NCBI GenBank assembly: GCA_018402155.1 | Contig: JAGYJG010000001.1 | Span: 1,252,198 to 1,316,197 of the forward strand | Direction of reading: 5' to 3' | Source: Bacteroidia bacterium | GTDB taxonomy: Bacteria > Bacteroidota > Bacteroidia > NS11-12g > UBA9320 | Length of the DNA stretch: 64,000 nt | Shown: positions 44,840-54,100 of the stretch, piece after piece | Layout of the letters: the number at the start of each line of letters is the position of its first letter | Numbering within the stretch: the first letter of the stretch is position 1 | Notes under the pieces: generated by a model | What the model was told of the DNA's origin: nothing | The model's input: only the letters and a program-made list of their open reading frames with translations | The model's database searches: none | Position numbers and translations under genes: made by a program

Positions 44840-45186
44840 AACGTTGATAGATTTTTAACACTAATGTTCTAGCGTGTATTTTAAACACAAAGGCACTTAT
44901 CCGTACACATTCCCATTTTACGTATAAGAAGATGATTCTAGTAGCTCAACCTTTTAGAAAGGTCCCTACGTTTTTCACATAGTGGAAATGATTTAGAGCA
45001 AAGCGAGAAATCTCATTTTAATCTCTGTTGAACATTGCCAATCCATCTACTTGCGAATAGATTTTCAAAAATATAAGCTACATGACAGGTGAATTAAAAA
45101 TTCCGAACCACAACTTGAAATGTCTGACTTTGCTACTCTAAAATCATAGTTCACCTTTTGTCTCCACTCAAGATGACTAATACACA
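44840..45186. other. Non-coding spacer between mvaD and the GHMP kinase gene
   Basis: About 350 bp without a gene. It contains GAGCAAAGCGAGAAATCTCA at 44996-45015, which resembles a dispersed repeat motif (GAGATTTCTCGCT…) that I recall from Bacteroidota genomes; it could be a decayed repeat copy. Confidence 0.5.
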
Positions 45187-46152
45187 TTACTTTACCAACT
45201 CAGAATAAGTCAATACCGTAGTATAACCTTTATCTTTGAAATAGTGTGGCGTGTTTTCGTCTCCACACGCGAGTATGAAATCTCCTCCCCACGCTCCGAG
45301 ACTTTTGATGGCGAATGGATAATCACCAAAGAGCTTTTCTTTCACTGTGGGCATTTCTATCTGGCCAGCTATGAGCGATTCGTGCTCATTGATCAGCTCC
45401 TGAAAAGTATCAAAATCTTGGCAGGCTATCAGCTCCTCGGTAAGATTAGAAATACGCTCTATCAATTTAGCGTTTCTAACTTTCTGCTTGTACATGGCAA
45501 TTCCTTCGCGGCTATTCTGTTTCTCATTGAGATGCACCAAGTACAAGTGCCCTCTAAACGGCGGATTATATACGTAGCCTTCCCACATCTCTGGACTGCG
45601 GTAGAGAATATCTCCGCCTAACATCCCAACTGCTATATCGTATCCGCTTCCACCAAAGCTAGCTTCGGAAAGTTCGAAAGCGTCTACTTCTGCCCATTTA
45701 GCCATATTGCAAATGAGTGTACTACTGCTTCCTAGCCCCCAATTATTCGGAAAATCCAGATAAGTGCGCACCGTATAGCTTCCCCCTTCTAAGAACCACG
45801 AGTTCATAGCACAAGCCTTGTTCAGTATTTTTACGAGTGAGTCGCTTACTGCATTGATGTTGCAGAGGTCCGTAGGGTTGAGTTTAACACTTCGACAACT
45901 CTGGGTCAGGCTGAGCGGAGTCGAAGCCTCGCCACGAGAGCCTTCCTCAATAAGAAACTCTTCTCTATACCAAGTTTCGCCTTCACTGTCTATGCTGTAC
46001 CATGTTATGGTATTCTCACCGCCCAGATTCTCGCTAAAATCCACTTCCATGCGCTGACCGTATTTGGTAGGAACAGCTAGAGAGAGTGCTCCGTCTAGGA
46101 CCACATACTCCCCTGTGATTAATAATTTGCCGTGTGAAAAGAAAGATTGCAC
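45187..46152 (-). CDS. GYDIA family GHMP kinase (putative mevalonate or phosphomevalonate kinase)
   Basis: A 321-residue GHMP-superfamily kinase with FFSHGKLLITGEYVVLDGA (3-21), the ATP loop NNWGLGSSSTL (about 135-145), GGSGYDIAVGMLGGD, which names the family, and a C-terminal GAWGGDFILACGD. It lies among HMG-CoA reductase, mvaD and IPP isomerase genes, so it should phosphorylate mevalonate or phosphomevalonate; which one is not established. GTG start, promoter 4 nt upstream. Residues about 75-90 (STPLSLTQSCRSVK) are encoded by a REP-like palindrome, which lengthens a variable loop before the ATP site without breaking the frame. Confidence 0.9.
   Translation of the reverse strand: MQSFFSHGKLLITGEYVVLDGALSLAVPTKYGQRMEVDFSENLGGENTITWYSIDSEGETWYREEFLIEEGSRGEASTPLSLTQSCRSVKLNPTDLCNINAVSDSLVKILNKACAMNSWFLEGGSYTVRTYLDFPNNWGLGSSSTLICNMAKWAEVDAFELSEASFGGSGYDIAVGMLGGDILYRSPEMWEGYVYNPPFRGHLYLVHLNEKQNSREGIAMYKQKVRNAKLIERISNLTEELIACQDFDTFQELINEHESLIAGQIEMPTVKEKLFGDYPFAIKSLGAWGGDFILACGDENTPHYFKDKGYTTVLTYSELVK
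45890..45926. repeat. REP-like palindromic repeat within the GHMP kinase gene
   Basis: A 37-bp element with 7-bp arms CTTCGAC (45890-45896) and GTCGAAG (45920-45926) and inner complementary TCAG/CTGA around one G. The plus-strand core GTCAGGCTGAGCGGAGTCGA is the widely dispersed intergenic repeat motif seen in many environmental bacterial genomes. It is in frame in the kinase coding sequence. Confidence 0.75.
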
Positions 46153-46156
46153 GCTG

Positions 46157-46164
46157 CGAAGGTA
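46157..46164 (-). promoter_or_regulatory. -7 promoter element of the GHMP kinase gene
   Basis: Minus-strand TACCTTCG ends 4 nt before the GTG start at 46152, implying leaderless transcription. Confidence 0.6.
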
Positions 46165-46197
46165 GTTACTTAGGTGATTAGTTGCTTGGCGGCTTTG

Positions 46198-46749
46198 TTA
46201 CGGTGTGATGATAATTGGGTCTGTGGTGGTTTCGAAGATTTTACCTTCAGTAGTTTCAATTCTAATCTTAAACTGATAAGACTCCGTTTTAGCGGGAGGT
46301 GACTTAGGTCTCAAGTACATTTCTATGGGCACATTCCAAAACTCATTTCCTCTAAGAGAATCAATATTTATAAAGCTTTCATAATATCTCTCTGCCATCT
46401 CCCAGACCGTAGTATATGTTTCATCTAAGTCTACTATAGAAATTTTATCTATAAACCAATTTGAATTTGGCGGTGGACAAGGTGCTGTCGCATATAAAGA
46501 TGATGAGTTGCTCAGATATGAAATTAATTCTGTTTTAAAATTCACTTTCAGTACAAATTCATCAAAGGCTACCGAATCTATTCTAAGCGATTTCAAATAG
46601 CTGTTACTATCCGTCATTAAGAACTGAGTGCTATCAATTGCTACCACATTGTAAGAATTAGATTTACAAGCAGAGGGGTTATCATCACACCCCCACTCCA
46701 ACGCTATGAGCCCTATCAGTCCCAAAAGTAGAAGTATATTTCGTTTCAT
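46198..46749 (-). CDS. Lipoprotein of unknown function
   Basis: A 183-residue protein with a lipoprotein signal (LIGLIALEWGC, lipid-anchored Cys about residue 21). I do not recognise the mature part; it is beta-rich, with a C-terminal stretch ESYQFKIRIETTEGKIFETTT that looks like an immunoglobulin-like strand pattern. It sits between HMG-CoA reductase and the GHMP kinase on the same strand with its own -7 element. A role in isoprenoid synthesis is unlikely for an envelope protein. Confidence 0.65.
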   Translation of the reverse strand: MKRNILLLLGLIGLIALEWGCDDNPSACKSNSYNVVAIDSTQFLMTDSNSYLKSLRIDSVAFDEFVLKVNFKTELISYLSNSSSLYATAPCPPPNSNWFIDKISIVDLDETYTTVWEMAERYYESFINIDSLRGNEFWNVPIEMYLRPKSPPAKTESYQFKIRIETTEGKIFETTTDPIIITP

Positions 46750-46757
46750 ATTTTTAA

Positions 46758-46765
46758 CAAATTTA
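46758..46765 (-). promoter_or_regulatory. -7 promoter element of the lipoprotein gene
   Basis: Minus-strand TAAATTTG, an exact TAnnTTTG match, 8 nt before the ATG. Confidence 0.5.
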
Positions 46766-46902
46766 TAGAAATAAAATGACTAATGGCTGTCGACAAAAGA
46801 AAATTAGCCGACTGATATAGCAGATAAACACCAATCGAAATGCGAAAAAGCCTACCCTTAAGAACAAGACTGCAATAAGTAAAGTTGAAGTGATTAGGAC
46901 GA

Positions 46903-48219
46903 CTACGCTATCACCTCACCTCCTCGAACTCTTTTAAAAGCTTCTACCACCTCGGCATGATGTGGCGTATTTTTGATGAAGTAGCGAACTATCATTGCTT
47001 TTTCTTCTTCGGTGGCTTCTAGCTGGTTCAGAATATTGAGCAAATGCATTTTCATATGACCTTGCTGTATTCCCGTAGTTGTCAAGCTTCGGAGTGCCGA
47101 AAAGTTTTGTGCGAGGCCCACTGCTGCACTTATCATCATTAGCTCAGCTGCGCTTGGATTTCCGAGCAGTTGGTGTGCAAATTTCACCATAGGATGTAGA
47201 CCCGTAATTCCACCCACAGTGCCTAGTGCAAGTGGCACTTCTATCCAAAACTTAAACAGTCCATCACTCATATCTGCGTGGGTAAGACTAGTATATCGTC
47301 CGTCTTTGCTCGCGTATGCGTGCGCACTCGCTTCTATCGCTCTAAAATCATTGCCTGTAGCCAGTATTACTGAATCGATGCCGTTCATTATTCCCTTGTT
47401 GTGCGTTACCGCACGGTAGGGTTGTGTTTCCGCTATGCGTACCGCCGTAGTAAATCGCTCTGCAAATGCTTCGGCAGTCATTTCTGTCCCTTCTACCATT
47501 TGCTCTATCGGGCAACATACCTCTACGTGCACAAGGCACTTTGGTGTGAAGTTACTGAGGATACACATCACCACTTCCACCTCATTGGGTGCTAAGCTAG
47601 ATTGTGCTATCTCTGCTTTGAGTACATCGGCAAATTTCTCTAAACACGAATTGATGAAATTGGCGCCCATACTATCGCACGTCTCAAACTCCGCTTCTAG
47701 CTGATAGTAATGCGGCACATCTTCGGTTTTATCTACGAGATCTATGCCTAAGATTCCCCCTCCACGCTTTCGCATGTTTTTGGTAATGCCTTCCGTTTCT
47801 GTATAGAATTTTTCGTTTATACTTTGTATTAAAGCTATAAGTGCAAGCTTATCTTCTCCTTTCCAAAGAAAGTGAACGTGACCAATTTTCGTGGTGCTCT
47901 TTACGGTAGCTTTAAACCCTCCTTTATCGGCCCAAAAGCCCGCTGACTTAGCTGCTGCAGCCACTACAGAACTCTCCTCTGTTACCATAGGTACTGCATA
48001 TTCTTTTCCGTTGATCAAAAAATTGGGAGCTATACCCATAGGCATGTAGAAATTGGTGATAGTATTTTCTATAAACTCATCATGGAGCTTTTGCAACTTT
48101 TCATCGCTGTGCCAGTAGTTTTCGAGTGTTTCTCGTGCAGACTGTTCGCTATTGAAGTAGTTATCAATTAGCCATTCTATTTTGGCGGCTTTGGTTAATT
48201 TACTGAATCCTTTTATCAT
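46903..48219 (-). CDS. Hydroxymethylglutaryl-CoA reductase, class II (degradative type)
   Basis: HMG-CoA reductase interconverts HMG-CoA and mevalonate. The 438-residue protein has the class II layout: ENTITNFYMPMGIAPNFLIN with the catalytic Glu (about residue 51), the AAAAKSAGFW segment, NKGIMNGID with the catalytic Lys, DMSDGLFKFW, and GIQQGHMKMH with the catalytic His (about 396). The annotation term degradative comes from the class; in a cluster with mvaD and IPP isomerase the enzyme almost certainly works biosynthetically. Located behind the four-helix-bundle insertion that separates it from the isomerase gene. Confidence 0.95.
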   Translation of the reverse strand: MIKGFSKLTKAAKIEWLIDNYFNSEQSARETLENYWHSDEKLQKLHDEFIENTITNFYMPMGIAPNFLINGKEYAVPMVTEESSVVAAAAKSAGFWADKGGFKATVKSTTKIGHVHFLWKGEDKLALIALIQSINEKFYTETEGITKNMRKRGGGILGIDLVDKTEDVPHYYQLEAEFETCDSMGANFINSCLEKFADVLKAEIAQSSLAPNEVEVVMCILSNFTPKCLVHVEVCCPIEQMVEGTEMTAEAFAERFTTAVRIAETQPYRAVTHNKGIMNGIDSVILATGNDFRAIEASAHAYASKDGRYTSLTHADMSDGLFKFWIEVPLALGTVGGITGLHPMVKFAHQLLGNPSAAELMMISAAVGLAQNFSALRSLTTTGIQQGHMKMHLLNILNQLEATEEEKAMIVRYFIKNTPHHAEVVEAFKRVRGGEVIA

Positions 48220-48223
48220 TTTA

Positions 48224-48262
48224 TTGAGACATTAGATATGAGCTTGGGAGATTTGAGATTTA
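48224..48262 (+). repeat. GAGATTTGAGA-type repeat, 3' flank of the four-helix-bundle gene
   Basis: The plus strand reads TTGAGACATTAGATATGAG followed by GGGAGATTTGAGATTT, a degenerate purine-rich repeat. It ends exactly where the conserved reading frame of the four-helix-bundle gene ends (TAA at 48263-48265) and is in inverted orientation to the repeats on the 5' side. Confidence 0.6.
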
Positions 48263-48307
48263 TTATTCTTTAAATTTATGGATTAGAGTGAAAAGCATTT
48301 GCTGTGT

Positions 48308-48628
48308 TCAACTCATAAGTGCAACAAACTTATTATTGAGTTTTTGAAAATCCGCAACACCTACAAACTCTAGATTGGCAGCTAAGATTAATACATTCTC
48401 AACTTCTATGGAAGAACCATAAGAGTAGTGCAAAAACTGAACAAGTTGTTTATTTGTATCCCTACCGCGTCGTTCAGCTATATTATTCGTAATTGAGATT
48501 GTTGCTCGACGTAATTGACTAGTAAGCCCAAACTTTTCATCGTCTTGGAAAGACTTAGATATTGAATAAATGTCTTTGGTAAAGACTCTAGCCTTCTTCC
48601 AAACGTTAAATTTCTTAAAATCGTGCAT
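48308..48628 (-). CDS. Four-helix-bundle protein (23S rRNA IVS/S23 family), C-terminally truncated by an in-frame TGA
   Basis: A 106-residue protein of the S23/IVP family, first known from 23S rRNA intervening sequences; relatives include the Avd protein of diversity-generating retroelements. HDFKKFNVWKKA, FGLTSQLRRATISITNNIAE and FLHYSYGSSIEVENVL are typical. Translation past the TGA at 48308-48310 gives TQQMLFTLIHKFKE and then TAA at 48263, which matches the normal end of this family (an amphipathic last helix). The full frame would be about 121 residues, the usual length. So the gene carries a recent nonsense mutation, or the base is a sequencing error. It sits between two mevalonate genes and is flanked by inverted repeats. 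Confidence 0.85.
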   Translation of the reverse strand: MHDFKKFNVWKKARVFTKDIYSISKSFQDDEKFGLTSQLRRATISITNNIAERRGRDTNKQLVQFLHYSYGSSIEVENVLILAANLEFVGVADFQKLNNKFVALMS

Positions 48629-48740
48629 CTAAATAATCTATGGTCTCAACTCTTTTCAACTCTTATCCCAAATCTTTTCATCTCTTATCTCAATTCTCTT
48701 AATATCTTTAACTCAAGTCTCTCAATCTCTCAATCTCAAA
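48629..48740 (-). repeat. GAGATTGAGA-type degenerate tandem repeats, 5' flank of the four-helix-bundle gene
   Basis: On the minus strand this stretch is a run of purine-rich units such as GAGATTGAGAGATTGAGAGA, GAATTGAGATAAGAGATGAA and AAAGAGTTGAGACC. It fills the whole gap to the isomerase gene and even encodes the isomerase's last five residues (LRLRD). The unit TTGAGACCATAGAT mirrors TTGAGACATTAGAT on the other side of the gene. Confidence 0.65.
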
Positions 48741-49723
48741 TAAGTATGAGCCAGCTTCAATCCATTCAACTGCAATTCTACATACTCCTCTAGCTCAGCA
48801 TAGCTGCCCCTTGCGTGTTTCAAAAAAGCCGAAGCTTGTCCGTAAATGGCATTAGCATTTATACGTTGGGTATGGTAATATCCATCCATAAAATCGCGTA
48901 CACCACCACTGATTATTATATCCGCACCATAGTTAGTCTCGTTCATTTCTGTGGTCAACTTATTATAAAAGCCTACCATTTCTTCGGCGCTGTGCCCCCA
49001 TGCTGCTACTTTATCATATGCTTCGTGCCTCATGGTATCGCTGCGGTGCATTTCTAGTTTGCTAAAATTGGTACCTCCATGAGCACCAAAATCAATAGCA
49101 GTGAGCGGTAATTTCATTAATGCTTCCAAACTTTCTGGTCCAAAACCTTGACCAACTTCTTTTACAATAACTTTGATACCTAAGTCTAGCGTACTTTTTA
49201 TAATATCGAGTGGTGATTTTCTAAAAATATCGCCTTCGGGTTGTAGCCACTCTTGCAGCGGATTTACGTGTATAATAAGCCCATCTGTTTCTGTGCGTTT
49301 GATCAGTTCTACTATTCGATTTTGATCACCAGCATCAAATAATTCTTCAATCTGTGCAACACCTAAATTAGCATAAAGCGGAAAATCACCCATCTCTTTT
49401 CGAAGCTGAAAATCAGGTAAAAATTCATCGTCTTTTAAAATTATTCGACAACTTCCTAGCCCCATTCCCAAACCAAACTGTCCACAAGCTTTGGCGAGAT
49501 TTCTGTTAATAATTCCGGCCTCTTTTGTTCCCCCCGTCATACTGCTCACCCAAAGCGGTGCTTTCATTTGCTTTCCTGCAAACGTAACAGGTTCTAAATC
49601 TCCTTTCGGGTGTCCGCTAAAAAGCGGCTCATAGTAAAAGCGTTGGTCTTGATTAGCTACCACAGACTCAAAAGCAAGTTCAATGTGGTCTTTTTTACGG
49701 TCGGATGTTTGTGTATGTCCCAA
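48722..49723 (-). CDS. fni: Type 2 isopentenyl-diphosphate delta-isomerase
   Basis: This FMN- and NADPH-dependent enzyme interconverts isopentenyl and dimethylallyl diphosphate. The 333 residues show RKKDHIELA at the N terminus, the TIM-barrel FMN-binding segments (WVSSMTGGTKEA, GLGMGLGS, ANLGVAQ, HVNPLQE and IDFGAHGGTNF) and IIISGGVRDFMDG. The start is TTG at 49723, 5 nt after a -7 element. The last codons lie in the repeat tract that borders the neighbouring four-helix-bundle gene. With mvaD, the kinase and HMG-CoA reductase it forms the mevalonate cluster. Confidence 0.94.
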   Translation of the reverse strand: MGHTQTSDRKKDHIELAFESVVANQDQRFYYEPLFSGHPKGDLEPVTFAGKQMKAPLWVSSMTGGTKEAGIINRNLAKACGQFGLGMGLGSCRIILKDDEFLPDFQLRKEMGDFPLYANLGVAQIEELFDAGDQNRIVELIKRTETDGLIIHVNPLQEWLQPEGDIFRKSPLDIIKSTLDLGIKVIVKEVGQGFGPESLEALMKLPLTAIDFGAHGGTNFSKLEMHRSDTMRHEAYDKVAAWGHSAEEMVGFYNKLTTEMNETNYGADIIISGGVRDFMDGYYHTQRINANAIYGQASAFLKHARGSYAELEEYVELQLNGLKLAHTYLRLRD

Positions 49724-49728
49724 AGGTG

Positions 49729-49736
49729 CGAAGATA
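49729..49736 (-). promoter_or_regulatory. -7 promoter element of the IPP isomerase gene
   Basis: Minus-strand TATCTTCG ends 5 nt before the TTG start, implying a leaderless message that begins near TTG. Confidence 0.55.
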
Positions 49737-50143
49737 TAATATTGTTTTTAGTTTAACTATTGACTGGCCAATAGGTTCGGTTAATACAAATATAGTGAGT
49801 CGAATATCAACTAAAACAGCACTACTAAAAACATCTGCACACACCATGGTATTAACTTATAAGCCAACCAAAATAAGACTTTATGACTTTCTACACGCAG
49901 AAAAGCTTATTTTTTAGAAGATGATTTTGGGACTTACTGATTCGAGATTAATTACTTTATCCAATATTCAATACCATTTAATTTTGTAGCCATTAATCAG
50001 GATAAATCAAGTTGAGACAATGCCTAAGGATATAATCAACTGTCTGACACTACAACCTATTTTAAAAGTAAAATTCACTCATTTAAAAGCATGCGATGCA
50101 AACATTTAAAAATAATTTATCGATATTAATTACGTGATAGTAC
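49737..50143. other. Non-coding spacer between the isomerase and hldD genes
   Basis: About 400 bp between divergent genes. No credible gene, repeat or RNA was seen apart from the two promoter elements at its ends. Confidence 0.6.
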
Positions 50144-50151
50144 TAATTTCG
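50144..50151 (+). promoter_or_regulatory. -7 promoter element of hldD
   Basis: TAATTTCG ends 5 nt before the ATG at 50157. Confidence 0.6.
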
Positions 50152-50156
50152 TAGCA

Positions 50157-51116
50157 ATGGCAATACTCATTACCGGTGCAGCAGGATTTATAGGCAGTTG
50201 CCTTGTTTCTTTCTTAAATGATAAAGGGATAATTGACCTAATTTTGGTAGATGATTTTAGCAAAAAAGAGAAAGATAGAAACCTCGTTAAAAAATCATAT
50301 TCCGCTAAGATAGACCGTTCTATTTTTTTGCAAGATATGCATCGTCATTCTATTGATTTTGTTTTTCACATTGGGGCGCGCACTGACACTACAGAGTTTG
50401 ATTACTCCATATTTGACAAGCTCAATTTGACTTACTCCAAAAAGCTATGGAACTACTGCACTGAGCACCAAATCCCTTTTTTATATGCCTCATCGGCAGC
50501 GACTTATGGTGATGGTCAACAGGGTTTTGACGACCAAAAAATAATAACTTCACTCATACCGCTCAATCCTTATGGCCAAAGTAAGCAAGATTTTGACCTT
50601 TGGGTTTTGAGCCAAGAGAAACACCCACCTTTTTGGGTAGGACTTAAATTTTTTAATGTATTTGGGCCAAATGAATACCATAAAGGAAGAATGGCCAGTG
50701 TAGTAATGCATGCGTACAACCAGATACAAAAAAACGGAACCTTAACTCTTTTTGAGAGCCACCATCCTGAGTATGGAAATGGAGACCAAATACGCGATTT
50801 TATATACGTAAAGGACCTCCTACATCTAATGTGGTTTTGGTATACAAAGCAAGCAAAAAGTGGCATTTATAATGCAGGAACAGGCAAAGCACGCACCTTC
50901 AACGATTTAGCTATTGCAATCTATTCGGCGCTTCAAAAAGAAACTCACATACGCTACATTCCTACGCCAGAAGACATCAGAGACAAATACCAATACTACA
51001 CACAAGCTACTATGACAAAAACTAGAAAAGCTGGCTACGATAAGCCATTTTACGACCTAGAAAGTGCAGTAAAAGACTATGTACTGCTATACTTAGCCAC
51101 AAACAGTACGTATTGA
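50157..51116 (+). CDS. hldD: ADP-L-glycero-D-manno-heptose 6-epimerase
   Basis: HldD makes the heptose donor for the lipopolysaccharide core. The 319-residue short-chain dehydrogenase-like epimerase has the NAD(P) loop GAAGFIGS (about 7-14), LVDDFSKKEKDRNL, HIGARTDTTE, the catalytic YGQSK (about Tyr141, Lys145), FNVFGPNEYHKGRMASV and RDFIYVKD. These are specific for HldD within the family. Its TGA overlaps the TTG start of the following histidine kinase gene. Confidence 0.95.
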   Translation: MAILITGAAGFIGSCLVSFLNDKGIIDLILVDDFSKKEKDRNLVKKSYSAKIDRSIFLQDMHRHSIDFVFHIGARTDTTEFDYSIFDKLNLTYSKKLWNYCTEHQIPFLYASSAATYGDGQQGFDDQKIITSLIPLNPYGQSKQDFDLWVLSQEKHPPFWVGLKFFNVFGPNEYHKGRMASVVMHAYNQIQKNGTLTLFESHHPEYGNGDQIRDFIYVKDLLHLMWFWYTKQAKSGIYNAGTGKARTFNDLAIAIYSALQKETHIRYIPTPEDIRDKYQYYTQATMTKTRKAGYDKPFYDLESAVKDYVLLYLATNSTY

Positions 51117-54100
51117 AAAAAACCATTACTATAGCGTGGATTTTGGGTATAGCACTCACTGCTTCGCTCCTACTAAAACTGGGCACAAAGAGTACAGCCC
51201 CACCTGCGACCGAATTTTTAGATATTTCGCCCTTTTTGGCAGAACTAAAACCCGAGTCTGACGCATTGTATGAAGAATTGACTCCCCTTGGTTTTCAGCA
51301 GCCCTCTCATCGGCGTGCACTAGAATTGAATAAAGAAAGATGGTATATCCTAGTTGTGCAAAACGACACTCTCCACTATTGGAATAGCAATAAACTTGAA
51401 ATAGACTCGAGCGCAAATGGAGCTAAAAATGAATCGTTTCTGCACTTTTTCGGTGATGATACCTACGCAGTTTTTGTAAAAAATAAAACAACATATTTTG
51501 CTTTTCGAATAGCCAATGATGAAAAAATACACCCAAGGCTTATAAATCATTCACCGAAGTTTGCAAATAAACAGCTGGCTATGAGTCAATTGAATACTAA
51601 AACTAATACCACTATACTGCCATTTGAAACGAAATATAAAAGCAACCAATTGTTTTTAAACTTAGGACTTCTCACCAGTTTCATTTTTTTGTTTTTGGTG
51701 TGGTGGTATGGCTCAAAAGAAAGTGTATTGATGTACTTTGCCGGCGTCGCTGTGTTTATTTCTAATACAGCAACATATTTTTATACTGACCTGTCAATTC
51801 TCTCCTATTTACTGATAAGTGCCGATAGTATAGCAAATTCAAGTACACTACAACTTAATGTTTTACTTTACATACATCTGGCAAGTATAGTATCCGGTGC
51901 ACTATTATTGTTTTCACTTATAAAAAAATTACCCACCTATTTAAGTGCTTTTGTGATGAGTGTGGGGGTACTATTTTTAGCAGATTTTTTCTTGGATTTG
52001 ACTGCTCACGTTGTAAGCAGATCTGCCATTCCATTTGATTTTGAAAAGCTTTTCAACTTGAACGGTGCAACATTTGCAGCATTTGGTTTTATCTGTCTTA
52101 GTTTCGTTTTTTTTTGGCTTATTTTAAACTACACAAAGCTATCTGCAATCCTATCTGACCGTGGGTATATCTCTGTTTTACTAGGCATATTAGCTTTCAC
52201 TCTTTTTCAATATTGGGATACTAGTAGATCGCTCGGTAGTTTATTTTATCCCATAGTCTTAACTGGGTTATCCCTTTTTATTTTTCAAATCACATTAAAA
52301 CCACGCTACAAGATTTATATCTTTTTTGTACTCACAACTTTACTTACGGCCACTATCATAGCGAAAAATCATGAAGAGCGAAATGAAAAAATAGCCCGTG
52401 AGTATGCTATACGATTGGTAAATAATGATGATCCTCGTGCAGAAAAAACCTTACAAAGTTTTGAAAATCAACTAGCACAAGAATTTTTGGTGCCAGAGGA
52501 TTACCAAAACTTTAGCGAAAAAAAAGAGCTAATAGAAAGCAGACTAAAACATTTGTATTTTAGTAATTATCTTGAGAAATACGAATTAAAACTTCTGAGT
52601 TTTGACCCCTACGGAAATAACATAAACGACAATAGTCTATATTCCTTTTCGCATCTAGACAGCTTATTTAATAATCATACCAACCGCACAAAAAGTGCTT
52701 ATTTTTATAAATTAGATAACTATTCTGGGCTAAATGGCTACTTGGCCAAGTACGAAAACTGCAACTTGGAAGGCAACTTTGGGACCACCTATATTTTGCT
52801 GCAGCCACGTATAGTGCAATCCGAATTTATATATCCCGAGGCATTCAAAAATCAAAAAGATGTGCCTTTACAATCGCTAAATGACTATTCCTTTGGTCTA
52901 TATTTTAAAACTAAGCTAGTAAGTCAACGCGGAAGTTTTGCATACAAACTGAATGAAGTACCCAAGACCGACAACTCTCTTTTTAACCTCACAAATCTGC
53001 ATCACTATACCTATAAAGTAGGGCAATATATTGTAGTGCTGAGCAAGCGAGAAAACATCGTAAGGGTATGGCTCTATACCTTTACATTTACCCTCACAGC
53101 TATGCTCGGACTGGGCTTATTGAGTTCTTTAGTATCGTTTTATCTTGTGGGCAAAGAACACACTTTTACGCGTGCTTTTTTACCGATCAAAAACCGTTTT
53201 TTAAGTGCTCGAATTCAAACTTCTCTCACCATCATATTGCTTACTGGTTTATTGCTTTCAGTGTATATAATTATAAGTTTTATACAAGCCAACTATAACC
53301 AAAATCTAGAAGACCAATTACTAAATAAGGTGAAAAGCATCACAACCAAGCTTCAGAACAGAATAGATTTGGCTGATAAAATGCAAAGTTTGGAGCAGCG
53401 CACACTTATATTTAACGAAGAAAGCAGTACGTTCAATGTCGACATAAATTTATATAGCCCAGCCGGTATATTGCAAAGCACTACAAAACTACACCTAATA
53501 GATGAGCAGATACTAGGAAGGCAAATGGACCCGAAAGCCTTCTTCCAATTATCATTAAAGAAGGCGTCTCAGTTGCTTATAGAAGAGGAGATAGAGGGCT
53601 CGAAGTATAAAAGCGCTTATGTTCCTCTTTTTGATGAAAACCGAAATATTTTAGGTTTTGTAAACACTCCATTTTTTGGGAAAAGTGAAGAATTAAATAA
53701 ACAGATATCCAATTTAGTAGTGAACATCGTTAACATCTATTTTTTATTGTTGTTGGGTGGCGTCATTCTTGCTTATTTAATTTCAAAGCAAATATCAAAA
53801 CCATTGTTGCTGATACGTGAGAAGATAGCTAAAACTGCTTTGGGAGGCTCTAATGAGCTTATTGTGTACACGCGAGACGATGAGATAGGCCTGCTTGTGA
53901 AGCAATACAACAAAATGGTAATGGAACTCGAAGAAAGCGTCAACCAAATGGCAGAGAGCGAACGCGAAGGAGCATGGAGAGAAATGGCCAAGCAGGTAGC
54001 CCACGAAATAAAAAATCCGCTTACGCCAATGAAACTAAGTATGCAACATTTGCAACGTGCATACACTAATGGACCTAGCGAAAACCTCGATGTACTTTTT

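Noticed and set aside
49705-49917. 70-codon frame divergent from the isomerase gene
   Set aside because: It begins within the isomerase coding sequence and covers its promoter; no recognisable protein features.
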